This document shows, piece by piece, positions 26,701-34,262 of a DNA stretch of 64,000 nucleotides. The position numbers were made by a program, and so were the translations under genes. The stretch lies in the NCBI RefSeq assembly GCF_020144665.1, contig NZ_JAAHBQ010000008.1:39249-103248 (forward strand), written 5' to 3'. Numbering within the stretch: position 1 is the stretch's first letter; each line of letters opens with the position of its first letter. Source of the DNA: Oscillatoria salina IIICB1. Its GTDB lineage: Bacteria > Cyanobacteriota > Cyanobacteriia > Cyanobacteriales > SIO1D9. The notes below the pieces were generated by a model. It saw only the letters and a list, made by a program, of their open reading frames with translations, did no database searches and was not told the origin of the DNA.

Positions 26701-28071
26701 GTTAATTTCTAGGGTTCCGCCATTACCTTCTCCCTGAGTAGCAGTAATAATTTGGGACGCATCTGCCATTTGTAATTGTCCAGTTTCGATAGTTATATCT
26801 CCGGCTTCACCACTAGCTAACGCGATCGTAGTTAATATTGAATTGCTGTTTATTGCTAGCAAATCGGCGGTAATTTGAATCTTACCTGCATTGCCTTCAC
26901 TTAAAGAAATAACTCCTACCGCCGCATCATCAATAATTTGTAATTGTCCAGTCTCAATCTGTACATCTCCAGCATTTCCCGTCCCTAATGTTGCCGCCGC
27001 GATCGTCGTAGGTAATTCTTCATCTTGCCCATTACTTCTAATTTCAACTAATTCGGAAGTTTTGATGATAATATCGCCTCCCGAGTTAGCCCCCAAAGTA
27101 GTAGCTTGAATCTCAGAAAGTTCTCGCGCTAACAAATTTCTACCAACTATTTGAATGTCACCGCCACCTTCACCGCTAGCAAAAACTCCTGACTCTTGTA
27201 ATAGTTGAATATCCCGGAAATCACTAATTTCTTCATAGCCGAGAGTAAAGCCATTAGCTGTGGAAATTAAGCTGACAAAACCTTCCCCAACGCTACCTAG
27301 TTCAATATTTCCTGCTTCGGCTTTTAAGAGTCCGCTTGTTAAGGTAATTTCGCCACCAATTAAGCCTAAACTTCTACCTTGTTCTACTTGCAAACCTTGA
27401 GAATTATTTAACAATGCTTGTTGAAAGTTGAGTTCGTTTTCTCGCTCGCTTAAACTTTCATCAAATTCCGGGCGATTAATTCCTGTTCCCTGGACAATAA
27501 TAGTTCCTGGATTGTCGCGAAATCGCAAACCAATGGGCATATTAACTGTTAATAAAGGTGGGGCTTCGGGGTTACTCGCGCTAAATTCAAAGTCATTATT
27601 AAAGACTAAACTATCGGCTGTGGAAGCGAAAAATGAACCTCGCAAATCTAATCTCGCGTTCGGTCCAAAAATAATTCCGTTTGGATTAATTAAAAATAAG
27701 TTAGCATTACCTAAAACGCCTAATGTCCCGAAAATATTAGAAACATTGTTACCTGTGACGCGATTAAAAATATTTTCAATATTAGCTGGATTTGAGAAGT
27801 AAACCCCGCGTCCTTGATTAATGTTAAATTCTTGAAAACTATGGAAAAGATTTGTCCCGCGTGTAGCACCACCGTCGATGATGTCGCTGGGAATGCCGTT
27901 AATATTATCGGGGGTGACGGTAGAATTTTCTTCACCGAGGCTGCGATCGGGAATTAACTGGGCTATTGCTAAATTTCCATAACATAAAATGGTGTAATTA
28001 GCAAGAGTTAAAAGTGAAAAAATGAGTTTTTTATTCTTGAGAAGAGGAAAATTTAACTTTTGACGCAGCAT
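23701..28071 (-). CDS. Two-partner-secretion exoprotein with filamentous-haemagglutinin N-terminal domain
   Basis: A 1456-residue secreted protein. After a signal sequence, residues ~40-180 form the TPS domain: GGATRGTNLFHSFQEF, NIFNRVTG and GNANLFLINPNGIIFGPNARLD, including the NPNGI motif recognised by a TpsB/FhaC outer-membrane porin. The rest is a long beta-helix of ~30-residue degenerate repeats (pattern GDAGxVTIxTxxLxLxDxAxI) ending with GRGGLPTNPNQ, a motif typical of the cyanobacterial members. Likely a cell-surface filament or adhesin. No fhaC-like partner gene is in the window. Start ATG 28071 avoids a non-conserved 13-residue extension. Confidence 0.92.
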   Translation of the reverse strand: MLRQKLNFPLLKNKKLIFSLLTLANYTILCYGNLAIAQLIPDRSLGEENSTVTPDNINGIPSDIIDGGATRGTNLFHSFQEFNINQGRGVYFSNPANIENIFNRVTGNNVSNIFGTLGVLGNANLFLINPNGIIFGPNARLDLRGSFFASTADSLVFNNDFEFSASNPEAPPLLTVNMPIGLRFRDNPGTIIVQGTGINRPEFDESLSERENELNFQQALLNNSQGLQVEQGRSLGLIGGEITLTSGLLKAEAGNIELGSVGEGFVSLISTANGFTLGYEEISDFRDIQLLQESGVFASGEGGGDIQIVGRNLLARELSEIQATTLGANSGGDIIIKTSELVEIRSNGQDEELPTTIAAATLGTGNAGDVQIETGQLQIIDDAAVGVISLSEGNAGKIQITADLLAINSNSILTTIALASGEAGDITIETGQLQMADASQIITATQGEGNGGTLEINAQTIVLTDNASLGAGSFALVNSGNGGNVKIQTEQLQMSDLAEILVGTLGSGDAGSLVITAENIEMSGDAGVTAGTFGQGNAGNVTITTQQLQMSDEASIATATLDSGNAGTLSVEAETVTLSGNANLVAATTAEGDGGNISLATRQLLLQDKASITAATEGVGNGGTLEILATDLIELTGSSGLSTATEGQGTAGNVNIETNELILGDRASLTVGTIAEGNGGTLDIQASQLVQLTDSSSILTGTFGDGNAGNAKIATERFLLQDDAFIVIGSFGNGNGGTLAVNASEDLILSGSSYIVAGTQGLGTGGNLNIETENFLAEDQASIGIATMGIGNAGTLEILADVVEMRGESSLGAGTSGAGDAGDVRIRGDRVFLSDGALIQAITSQTPPETANENLESGMLEEAIDNAIATNSLDIEAQALALVENSTNAEGEIVVINGAGRLQLSVPNILASSSQTEPTLTNNEIEATTDFGNAGNVIIQTDLLTLQDQASILAETRSNGTGGSISITQAETVDLNEGGKINAGAFATGDAGNVTIDTRQLLLRNGARVEVSTESNGKGGNIQVRAADLVELIGTSADEQTYTGLVAATSSTGDAGRVSIETRRLVIRDGAAVGASVDTIVDEAIPGDVFPVEGGTVNVIASESVEILGTSANGVYPSSLTVTTEDIGDAGSIFVSTPRLIIGDRAQITATTSGIGAAGDIRLETESLSLFEEALIVGATFASGDAGDVNIQTEVLTVRSNSQISVIGQGTGNPGSINVTATDSLLLDEGAFLAASELGKGGNITVSSPDIRLRNGSTISAIGGSAGNVSLEGNITINTETLVLLEASSIITDAVATQGGSNIVISPLNGDDLFVFQSPDSTINASGDLQIDTDLDDESFEIVQSQEVDPNQEVATNACQQGEGSEFVVTGRGGLPTNPNQVLEAENITTGFIDPVAPSRATIVEEEENVSVSSPTRKTPARGWVVNDKGEVVLVAYDPTTTPIQRHLVNPALCQE

Positions 28072-28175
28072 AGAGTTTGTTTTCCAGTGAAGATATCTCG
28101 CTCTTACCAAGATAGTTTAAACTAAAACGAAATCTTGAGTTTGCTAAGAAAATTAAACTTTTAATTTTTATCAGC

Positions 28176-28210
28176 AAAATCCGCTAATTTGTCTGAAATT
28201 AGCGGATTTT
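28176..28210 (-). terminator. Strong 15-bp hairpin
   Basis: AAAATCCGCTAATTT pairs perfectly with AAATTAGCGGATTTT around loop GTCTG. It lies after the stop (28245) of the Pro/Thr-rich membrane protein and before the exoprotein start, so it should terminate or attenuate read-through between these two minus-strand genes. Confidence 0.7.
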
Positions 28211-28244
28211 GAAGGTAATTTAGTTTAATCTCAGAGAGGAATTT

Positions 28245-29066
28245 TTACTGACCTGCCCCGGAAGTAGAGTTAGTGGTAGAATTTGTTCCTGGTGAAGTAG
28301 TATTGGTGTTTTCAGTGGAATCAGTTTCCAGTTCGCTACTATCTTGAGGAGGATTTGTCGTCGTATTTCCTGTGGAAGAATCAGTGGGATTACCAGTGCT
28401 GCGAGTTGAAGGAAAATTAGCAGCAGGAGTATCTTCAGTCGCACCAGAATTAGTGTTATTAGATGGAGTTTCTGGTTGAGGAGTTACTTGAATCGTAGTA
28501 TTATTTTCTTGTACGCTTGGTTGAGTTGATTCTGGGTTAGGATTAGGAGCAGTAGTTTCTGATTCAGTCGGATCATTTTCCTCAACAGGAACTGGAACTA
28601 CATCAGTAACCGTTTCTCTAGTTCTTTCGATAATCGTAGTTTGACCGTCAGGTTGTCGATCTTCTTGAATAATGGTAGTATCGGGTTGTCGATCTTCCTC
28701 GATAATAGTTGTTTGATTTTCTGGTTGTAACTCTTCAGTTTCCGTAGGAGCGATCGCATCTGGAGTAGATTCTAATTCTGGTTCTCTATCATTGAACAAG
28801 AAAGCCAAACCTACTGCTAATGCTACCAAAGAAGTTGCCAAAATACCAATTAACAAACCACGAGCCGCGTTATCATTATCTCGTACAGTTTGGTTTCTTC
28901 TTTCCCGACGATGTTCAACAGCTTGACCATGAACATATCCACTTTCGTAGGAAGCAGCCTTTTCGGGGTCGCTAGTGGGATTAGTATTAACTTCTATATT
29001 AGGGTCATTCCCTAAACGAGTTGTTGGTCTATGATTAGGATTAGTCTGGTTTTCAGTGTTACGCAT
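28245..29066 (-). CDS. Single-pass membrane protein with Thr/Asn/Glu-rich low-complexity tail
   Basis: 273 residues: a basic-polar N-terminal part (~65 residues, ending EHRRERRNQTVRDNDNAAR), one membrane helix (LLIGILATSLVALAVGLAFLF) and a long disordered tail. The tail holds three near-repeats of the pattern TTIIEEDRQPD / TTIIQEDRQPD / TTIIERTRE and many Thr, Asn, Ser and Pro residues. No family recognised. The topology (short inside, long outside) is inferred from the positive-inside rule. Upstream of the exoprotein on the same strand but separated from it by a strong hairpin. Confidence 0.75.
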   Translation of the reverse strand: MRNTENQTNPNHRPTTRLGNDPNIEVNTNPTSDPEKAASYESGYVHGQAVEHRRERRNQTVRDNDNAARGLLIGILATSLVALAVGLAFLFNDREPELESTPDAIAPTETEELQPENQTTIIEEDRQPDTTIIQEDRQPDGQTTIIERTRETVTDVVPVPVEENDPTESETTAPNPNPESTQPSVQENNTTIQVTPQPETPSNNTNSGATEDTPAANFPSTRSTGNPTDSSTGNTTTNPPQDSSELETDSTENTNTTSPGTNSTTNSTSGAGQ

Positions 29067-29301
29067 GATTATTCCTAGAATTCAAAAAATGTTGAAAAAA
29101 CGAGCAAATTTATCTATTTGTACTAGACAAGAGATATTGATTTGCGTTTGTGATTAGAATTTGCTATCCAACAACCCTACTATCTCCTTTTAACAAGCGA
29201 AAGTCACTCTATCTAAAAAAGGATTATTTTCTACCTCTTAAGAATGACTTGTCAAAGCTAATGGGAAAAATTTTCTTGAGAGATTAAGACAAATTGCCAG
29301 C

Positions 29302-29322
29302 AAAAAGCCCGCGTTTGCGGGC
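29302..29322 (-). terminator. Hairpin downstream of FHA-flavoprotein gene
   Basis: GCCCGC/GCGGGC stem with loop GTTT at 29307-29322, followed on the minus strand by TTTTT; 26 bases after the stop of the FHA-flavoprotein gene. Confidence 0.65.
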
Positions 29323-29347
29323 AAAATTACTATTAACAAAAAACAGT

Positions 29348-31318
29348 TCAACAAGGCGGTTTATTTCCTACCCACTTTAACCACTGTCCGAAAGAACGAA
29401 AGAGATTTAACCGCTTTAAACCAGGCGATCGCACTGAGGCGAGACGATCTACGACTCGTAAAGCGGTATACTGCAAACCGAGGAAACTATCCACAGCAGC
29501 ATAAGGTCCACCGAGAGTAATTGCACCAGCCGCAAACATTCTACCTCGATTGGTACGCATTCCTTCCAACTCAAAATCGTTACTAACAGCCAAGCGATTT
29601 TGGTTATTCAAAGGTAAATTGTAGTGAGTAACTAAATCGTTAAGCAAAGGGCTAGCCTTGACATCGGCATCTAAACCAGTAGCATCGATAATAAAGTCAG
29701 CCTTGATGCGCGTTTCTCCTTTATAATGCTTCTCGCTGATATAAGTAATCACCCCATCAGCTTCTTTTTCCACTCGCTGAACTTCGCCGAACTCAATCCG
29801 ATACCAACCTTCTTTCATGCCATCATTGACAATACGCCGCCAGTCTTTTCTATCCGCAGTCGTAGTTCCCCCCCAATCGTTAATTAAACTTTTCCGTTTC
29901 GTGGGGTCAGATTTTTCCAATTCTACACGCAAATCCCCTCCCCAACAAGCTTTGGGCCAATTGAAAGGCTGAAATTCGATATGATGTTCGACAAAACGCT
30001 GGGCGTTTTTGTACTTATTACCTTCAGGTTTTGGCGATCGCATCAAGTTGATCGACCGAATATTCGGATTGCTTTGTCTTGCTTGATAAATTCGTTGAAT
30101 AATCCGAGAAGCAACAATTCCCCGTCCTCTAATTAAAACCGTTCCACCTTGTTTTTGCAAATGTTCGTAAACATGGTCGTGGTTTTCGTAAGCATTAACT
30201 ACCGATTGAAAATCCTTAGTTTTCTCTCGATAAGCTTGTAAGTCAGGAAGAAACTTAATCGCGGGATAACCTGTTGCGAGATAAACATAACGGGCGACAA
30301 TAAAAGCATGATTTCGTCCCGCCGTAGTTGTACTCGAATAAGCAACAGCATAACGTCCGTCGGTAGTATGGCGAATAGATCTCGCGCTACCATAGCGAAA
30401 CATTTGTCCCCAACCAATTCTATTTTCTTCGCGATCGATCGAATCAAAGACATTTCCCGCGCGAGGTGTATACGTTTGGGCGAAAGTTGGTTCAGCAAAT
30501 ACTTGCCACAAATAGCCCAAAGCATTGCCAATCTTACCTTTAGTCAAATCGTGCCATGCTTCGCGCCAAGCGTAACTCGGCCAACCCCAAATATTATCAG
30601 GACAAGAATCGGAATTCGATCGCAGTCTTTCATGTAAGGGAATTTGCGAATTCAGGCACAATTGTTTATAGCGTCCATAAGGTTTCGCATCTACCCCCAA
30701 AGCAACGATTTGTTCCCTTTTTACCCCAAAAATACGCAGCAAATCTGCCCAAATAAAGCTACCTAACCCTGCACCAATAGTTAAATAATCTACTTCATCG
30801 ACTCGTAAACCCGTAGCGTGTAAATCTTGGACATCTACTTGTGATTGTTGAAATACGGGGGGCGGAAAACTACCGCTTGCAGAAGCTACTGGTTGAGGTG
30901 GTGGTTGACTGGGATCGGGAATTTGGGTGTTGGGATTAAAGTAAATTTGGGAATTACTTGTCGGGGCTACTACTGTACTAGCACTAGCACCAAAAGTGAG
31001 AGTAATTTGGTATGGTCCGAGTTGCAGTGTGTCTCCACTAGCCAGATTAGCTTTAGTTTGGCGCTGACCGTTGACATAAGTTCCGTTACTGCTATTTTGG
31101 TCAGTAATGACTAAATTGCCGTTTTCGCGGTCAATAAGGGCGTGGTAGCGAGAAACTTCCAAACTGTCGAGGACAATGCGAGTAACGCGGCTACCTCCCA
31201 TTTCCCCAGGCATTTGCTGAAATTCTCGTCCCAAGGCGATCGGTAAATTTAATGTCGGTTGACGAATCTCGCCTGTTCCGGGATCTTCCCAACTTAATTT
31301 AATTTGTCCTTGATTCAT
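29348..31318 (-). CDS. FHA domain fused to FAD/NAD(P)-binding flavoprotein
   Basis: 656 residues. Residues ~1-110 are an FHA domain with all phosphothreonine-binding landmarks: LGR (30-31), SRYH (56-59) and NSSNGTYVNG (75-84). A Pro/Gln/Ser linker follows (~115-165). From ~175 the protein is a flavoprotein: YLTIGAGLGSF (GxGxxG/S at 182-187), FIIDATGLD in the second nucleotide-binding region, and AAGAITLGGPYAAVDSF near the C-terminus. The N-terminal FHA suggests docking to a phosphorylated partner, so a redox enzyme under Ser/Thr kinase control is inferred. Substrate unknown. Lies 142 bases downstream of a second FHA gene. Confidence 0.88.
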   Translation of the reverse strand: MNQGQIKLSWEDPGTGEIRQPTLNLPIALGREFQQMPGEMGGSRVTRIVLDSLEVSRYHALIDRENGNLVITDQNSSNGTYVNGQRQTKANLASGDTLQLGPYQITLTFGASASTVVAPTSNSQIYFNPNTQIPDPSQPPPQPVASASGSFPPPVFQQSQVDVQDLHATGLRVDEVDYLTIGAGLGSFIWADLLRIFGVKREQIVALGVDAKPYGRYKQLCLNSQIPLHERLRSNSDSCPDNIWGWPSYAWREAWHDLTKGKIGNALGYLWQVFAEPTFAQTYTPRAGNVFDSIDREENRIGWGQMFRYGSARSIRHTTDGRYAVAYSSTTTAGRNHAFIVARYVYLATGYPAIKFLPDLQAYREKTKDFQSVVNAYENHDHVYEHLQKQGGTVLIRGRGIVASRIIQRIYQARQSNPNIRSINLMRSPKPEGNKYKNAQRFVEHHIEFQPFNWPKACWGGDLRVELEKSDPTKRKSLINDWGGTTTADRKDWRRIVNDGMKEGWYRIEFGEVQRVEKEADGVITYISEKHYKGETRIKADFIIDATGLDADVKASPLLNDLVTHYNLPLNNQNRLAVSNDFELEGMRTNRGRMFAAGAITLGGPYAAVDSFLGLQYTALRVVDRLASVRSPGLKRLNLFRSFGQWLKWVGNKPPC

Positions 31319-31460
31319 CTTAGTTTAGGGGGTTTTGGCGAAGTTAAGTTATAAAAATACGCTAACCTCGGTGGTTGACAATTTGCCAAAAATATGAAGA
31401 AAAATTGTCAGGTTTTAATGTCGGGACGTTACCGGAAACGTCTCTGGTTCGGAGCTTGAG

Positions 31461-32090
31461 TCAATTTTCTTCAGGTATAATCAAGACACTGACTGCTCCT
31501 GCTAGAGAAGTACCGCACCACTTACAGCCAAAATCGATATTTTCGTATGGGGAAGTGCGATGACAACAGGGACATTGCAACTCATATTTAGGTTTAGCTT
31601 GCTGATTGACTGGTGTAGGATTGGGGGCTGTGCTAGCTTTTCCTACTTCCGCTTGCTGATTAACTGGTGTGGGATTGGGGGCTGTGCTAGCTTTTTCCGC
31701 TTCCGCTTGATGATTGATGTTTGCGGGGTTGGGAGGTACAACAATAGTTGCGGGAATTTTACTAACAATATTAGTTACAGTGAGTAAAGTTTGCCCTAAA
31801 TGAATATTGCTACCTTGCTTTAATGGTGCAACTCCTCGATCGATTCTTTTTCCGTCTACCACAGGTGGGTTAGTATCGCGCAGGTTACGCAACATAAATT
31901 GATTTTGTTGAGAATCGAAAAAGATTTCCACGTGCAACCCAGAGACGGTAGGATGAGTAAGATGTAAGTCGCAGCGTGCGGGATCTCGTCCGAGGCGAAC
32001 AGTTCCCGGATTTTTGCTTTGCTGGGTTTCGCTAATTGTCTCAATTTTTTTCTCGCTATCTTCCATCCATTCTAAAGTTAGTTCTGGCAT
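31461..32090 (-). CDS. FHA domain protein with C-terminal zinc ribbon
   Basis: 209 residues. FHA domain at ~25-110 (VRLGRDPARCDLHL, SGLH, LKQGSNIHLG). A linker contains an exact-like tandem of a 17-18-residue unit (KASTAPNPTPVNQQA, twice, preceded by a diverged third copy). The C-terminus is a zinc ribbon CPCC … CKWCG. FHA binds phosphothreonine; the ribbon probably mediates protein contact. It precedes the FHA-flavoprotein gene on the same strand, so the two may act in one phospho-dependent complex (inference). Confidence 0.85.
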   Translation of the reverse strand: MPELTLEWMEDSEKKIETISETQQSKNPGTVRLGRDPARCDLHLTHPTVSGLHVEIFFDSQQNQFMLRNLRDTNPPVVDGKRIDRGVAPLKQGSNIHLGQTLLTVTNIVSKIPATIVVPPNPANINHQAEAEKASTAPNPTPVNQQAEVGKASTAPNPTPVNQQAKPKYELQCPCCHRTSPYENIDFGCKWCGTSLAGAVSVLIIPEEN

Positions 32091-32487
32091 AGTTTTTAAT
32101 CTCTCTGCTGGCTGTAAAATTACTCAAGTTAGTTTAGTTCAGTAGTTAAATTAGGTTGAGGTTGAGATGATATGCACTTTGGGTTTCTGGTAATTATCTA
32201 TTTTCTCTCTTAAATCTTTGTTTCACTAAAAGTACATGACGGTTGACTAAACTGTCTGTAGATCTTGTTTCCCGAATTAAATATAAATATAAGAATGACG
32301 AACACGAAAAATAAGAGTTTTTCTACTCAGCTATTTGTCTATCTTTCTGGGTTTTACTCGACACATCCGGGTATCTATCTCAGTATCATTTAACAGTTAA
32401 CAGTTAGCACGTATCCGCATTTACCAGTTATCCACTTATCCTCCTTGTCTCCCTCCTCCTCTCCCTCTTCCCAATTCCTAGTCCCAA
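32091..32487. other. Intergenic region upstream of the FHA genes
   Basis: About 400 bases without a gene. It holds a short tandem AACAGTT AACAGTT near 32390-32412, a pyrimidine-rich stretch (CCTCC/CTCCCT) at 32440-32470 and generally A+T-rich DNA expected to carry the promoter of the FHA genes. No riboswitch, RNA gene or clear operator was recognised. Confidence 0.4.
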
Positions 32488-33159
32488 TTAAGATATAATT
32501 CGACTGGAGGCGAGTCGATCTGCTCTGCGAGTTGTTTCTGGTAAGCGATATTTGGGAGTACAGCGCAAAACATAATTAATCGCTGTGGGCAGACTGATTC
32601 GATGTCCGCTAGAAATGTAAAGTGGTTTAACATTAGTACGCGATCGCAAAACTGCGCCTACGGTTTCTCCTTTATAAACTAAAGGTCGCCAATTGCCTTT
32701 TTCAGTTGGTAATTCTTCATGTTTCCCAACTAATAAGGATTTTGCCACCCCGATTGTCGGTAAATCGATAATTACCCCCAAATGACAAGCTAACCCAAAC
32801 TTCCGGGGATGGGCAATTCCTTGACCGTCACATAAAATTAAATCGGGAGTAACTGTTAATTTTTCTAAGGCTGCTAACAGAGCGGGAATTTCGCGAAAAG
32901 AAAGGAAACCGGGAATATAAGGAAAAGTCGTCGGGCGTCGCGCGATCGCCTTTTCCACTTCTGTCAATTCCGGAAACGTCAAAACTACTGCGGCGGCTTT
33001 CGTTACTGCATAATTATCTTCAAAACCCACATCAACCCCAGCTACATACTTCACCTCTCCCAAGCGATCTTCAGTAACTACCTGAGAAACCAATTTTAAC
33101 TGGATTTCTGTCGCTTCTTCGGCGGTGAGGGACCAAGGGTGAGTTTGATTTATTTTCAT
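32488..33159 (-). CDS. nfi: Endonuclease V
   Basis: 223 residues with the family core intact: YVAGVDVGFED (metal Asp), LILCDGQGIAHPRKFGLACHLGV (central motif) and IGVAKSLLVGK, then LYISSGHRISL. The first motif and DGQG supply the catalytic carboxylates. The enzyme nicks DNA one phosphate 3' of deoxyinosine (and in some organisms cleaves inosine RNA). Cytoplasmic. No functional link to its FHA and pentapeptide neighbours is evident. Confidence 0.95.
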   Translation of the reverse strand: MKINQTHPWSLTAEEATEIQLKLVSQVVTEDRLGEVKYVAGVDVGFEDNYAVTKAAAVVLTFPELTEVEKAIARRPTTFPYIPGFLSFREIPALLAALEKLTVTPDLILCDGQGIAHPRKFGLACHLGVIIDLPTIGVAKSLLVGKHEELPTEKGNWRPLVYKGETVGAVLRSRTNVKPLYISSGHRISLPTAINYVLRCTPKYRLPETTRRADRLASSRIIS

Positions 33160-33255
33160 TTTTTTTTGTCGCCGCTTTCTCTTTCACTGTCACTATTCTT
33201 CGTCTAAAATTAAATCGAGGAGAAACGCGATCGCGCTAATAACTGTTTTTTCTTT

Positions 33256-34248
33256 CTAAGTACCAATTTTACCATCAGGTAAAGTTGCACCTCGCAAATA
33301 AGCTCCCACTAAATTAGCACCACTCATTTCCGCCCGAATTAAATTCGCATTACTTAAAATTGCTTCACTCAAATTTGTCCGCGCCAAATAAGCTTCAACT
33401 AATTCTGCTTCACTTAAATTAGCTCGACTCAAATTAGCCCGACTTAAATCTGCCCGATTCATCCGCGTAAAACATAAATTTGCTCCACTTAAATTGGCTT
33501 TATTAAAATTAACATCAGGCATCACCGCACTGTGCAAATTTACTCCACTCAAATCGGCTTCAATCGCTCTAGCTCTTTCTAATTTTACCTTCGCTAAATT
33601 CGCACCCTGTAAATTAGTACCCACCAAATTAGCTTCTGTTAAAAAGGCTCCTTTTAAGTCTGCACCACTCAGGTTAGCTTCTCGCAAATCTGCACCTCGA
33701 AAATTTACCTCGCGCAAATTCGCCCCACTCAGATTGACTTTTGCTAAATCTGCTCCTTGAAAATCCGAACCTTGTAAATCAGCTTTGTGTAAAATTGCAC
33801 CTCGTAAATTAGCTAAATAAATTCTTTTTTCTTCCCGTAAATTAGCACCCCTTAAACAAGCTCCTGTCAAGTTAGCACCACTTAAATCTGCACCCCGTAA
33901 ATCTGCTAACATTAGATTAGCATCCAGTAAATTAGCTAAGGTAAGATCTGCATTCCGCAAGTCAGCACCTTGTAAACTAGCACCATGCAAATCCGCATTA
34001 TGAAAATTTGCTCCCGTCAGCCAAGCTTGATTTAAATTAGCACCACCTAACTTAGTCCCCACAAAGTTAACTTTCTTCAAATTTGCTCGACTTAAATATG
34101 CAAAAATCAACGTTGCACCGTGCAAATCTGCCCCATTAAGAATAATCCCGATTAAGTCAGCAGCATAGAGATTTGCACCGCTCAGATTTACGCCGCTAAA
34201 TTTGGTTTCTCCTGCTGCATATAAATCAATAATTTCTTGTCCATCCAT
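33256..34248 (-). CDS. Pentapeptide repeat protein
   Basis: 330 residues made almost entirely of A(N/D)Lxx repeats from residue ~18 to ~325, predicting one long right-handed quadrilateral beta-helix with a break at LREEKRIYLAN near the middle. No signal, anchor or catalytic domain. Such proteins are abundant in cyanobacteria; gyrase-protecting members exist, but nothing here indicates that role. Fourteen bases downstream of the three-repeat protein gene on the same strand, so likely one transcript. Confidence 0.9.
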   Translation of the reverse strand: MDGQEIIDLYAAGETKFSGVNLSGANLYAADLIGIILNGADLHGATLIFAYLSRANLKKVNFVGTKLGGANLNQAWLTGANFHNADLHGASLQGADLRNADLTLANLLDANLMLADLRGADLSGANLTGACLRGANLREEKRIYLANLRGAILHKADLQGSDFQGADLAKVNLSGANLREVNFRGADLREANLSGADLKGAFLTEANLVGTNLQGANLAKVKLERARAIEADLSGVNLHSAVMPDVNFNKANLSGANLCFTRMNRADLSRANLSRANLSEAELVEAYLARTNLSEAILSNANLIRAEMSGANLVGAYLRGATLPDGKIGT

Positions 34249-34262
34249 AGTTTTTACTCAAA

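Noticed and set aside
23701..28071. Long run of similar DNA units, considered as a CRISPR-like or satellite array
   Set aside because: The repeats are degenerate, follow codon periodicity and encode the beta-helix of the exoprotein; no fixed repeat with spacers.
33256..34248. Repeated ~15-base units and several plus-strand open frames
   Set aside because: They are the coding pattern of pentapeptide repeats and its antisense shadow.
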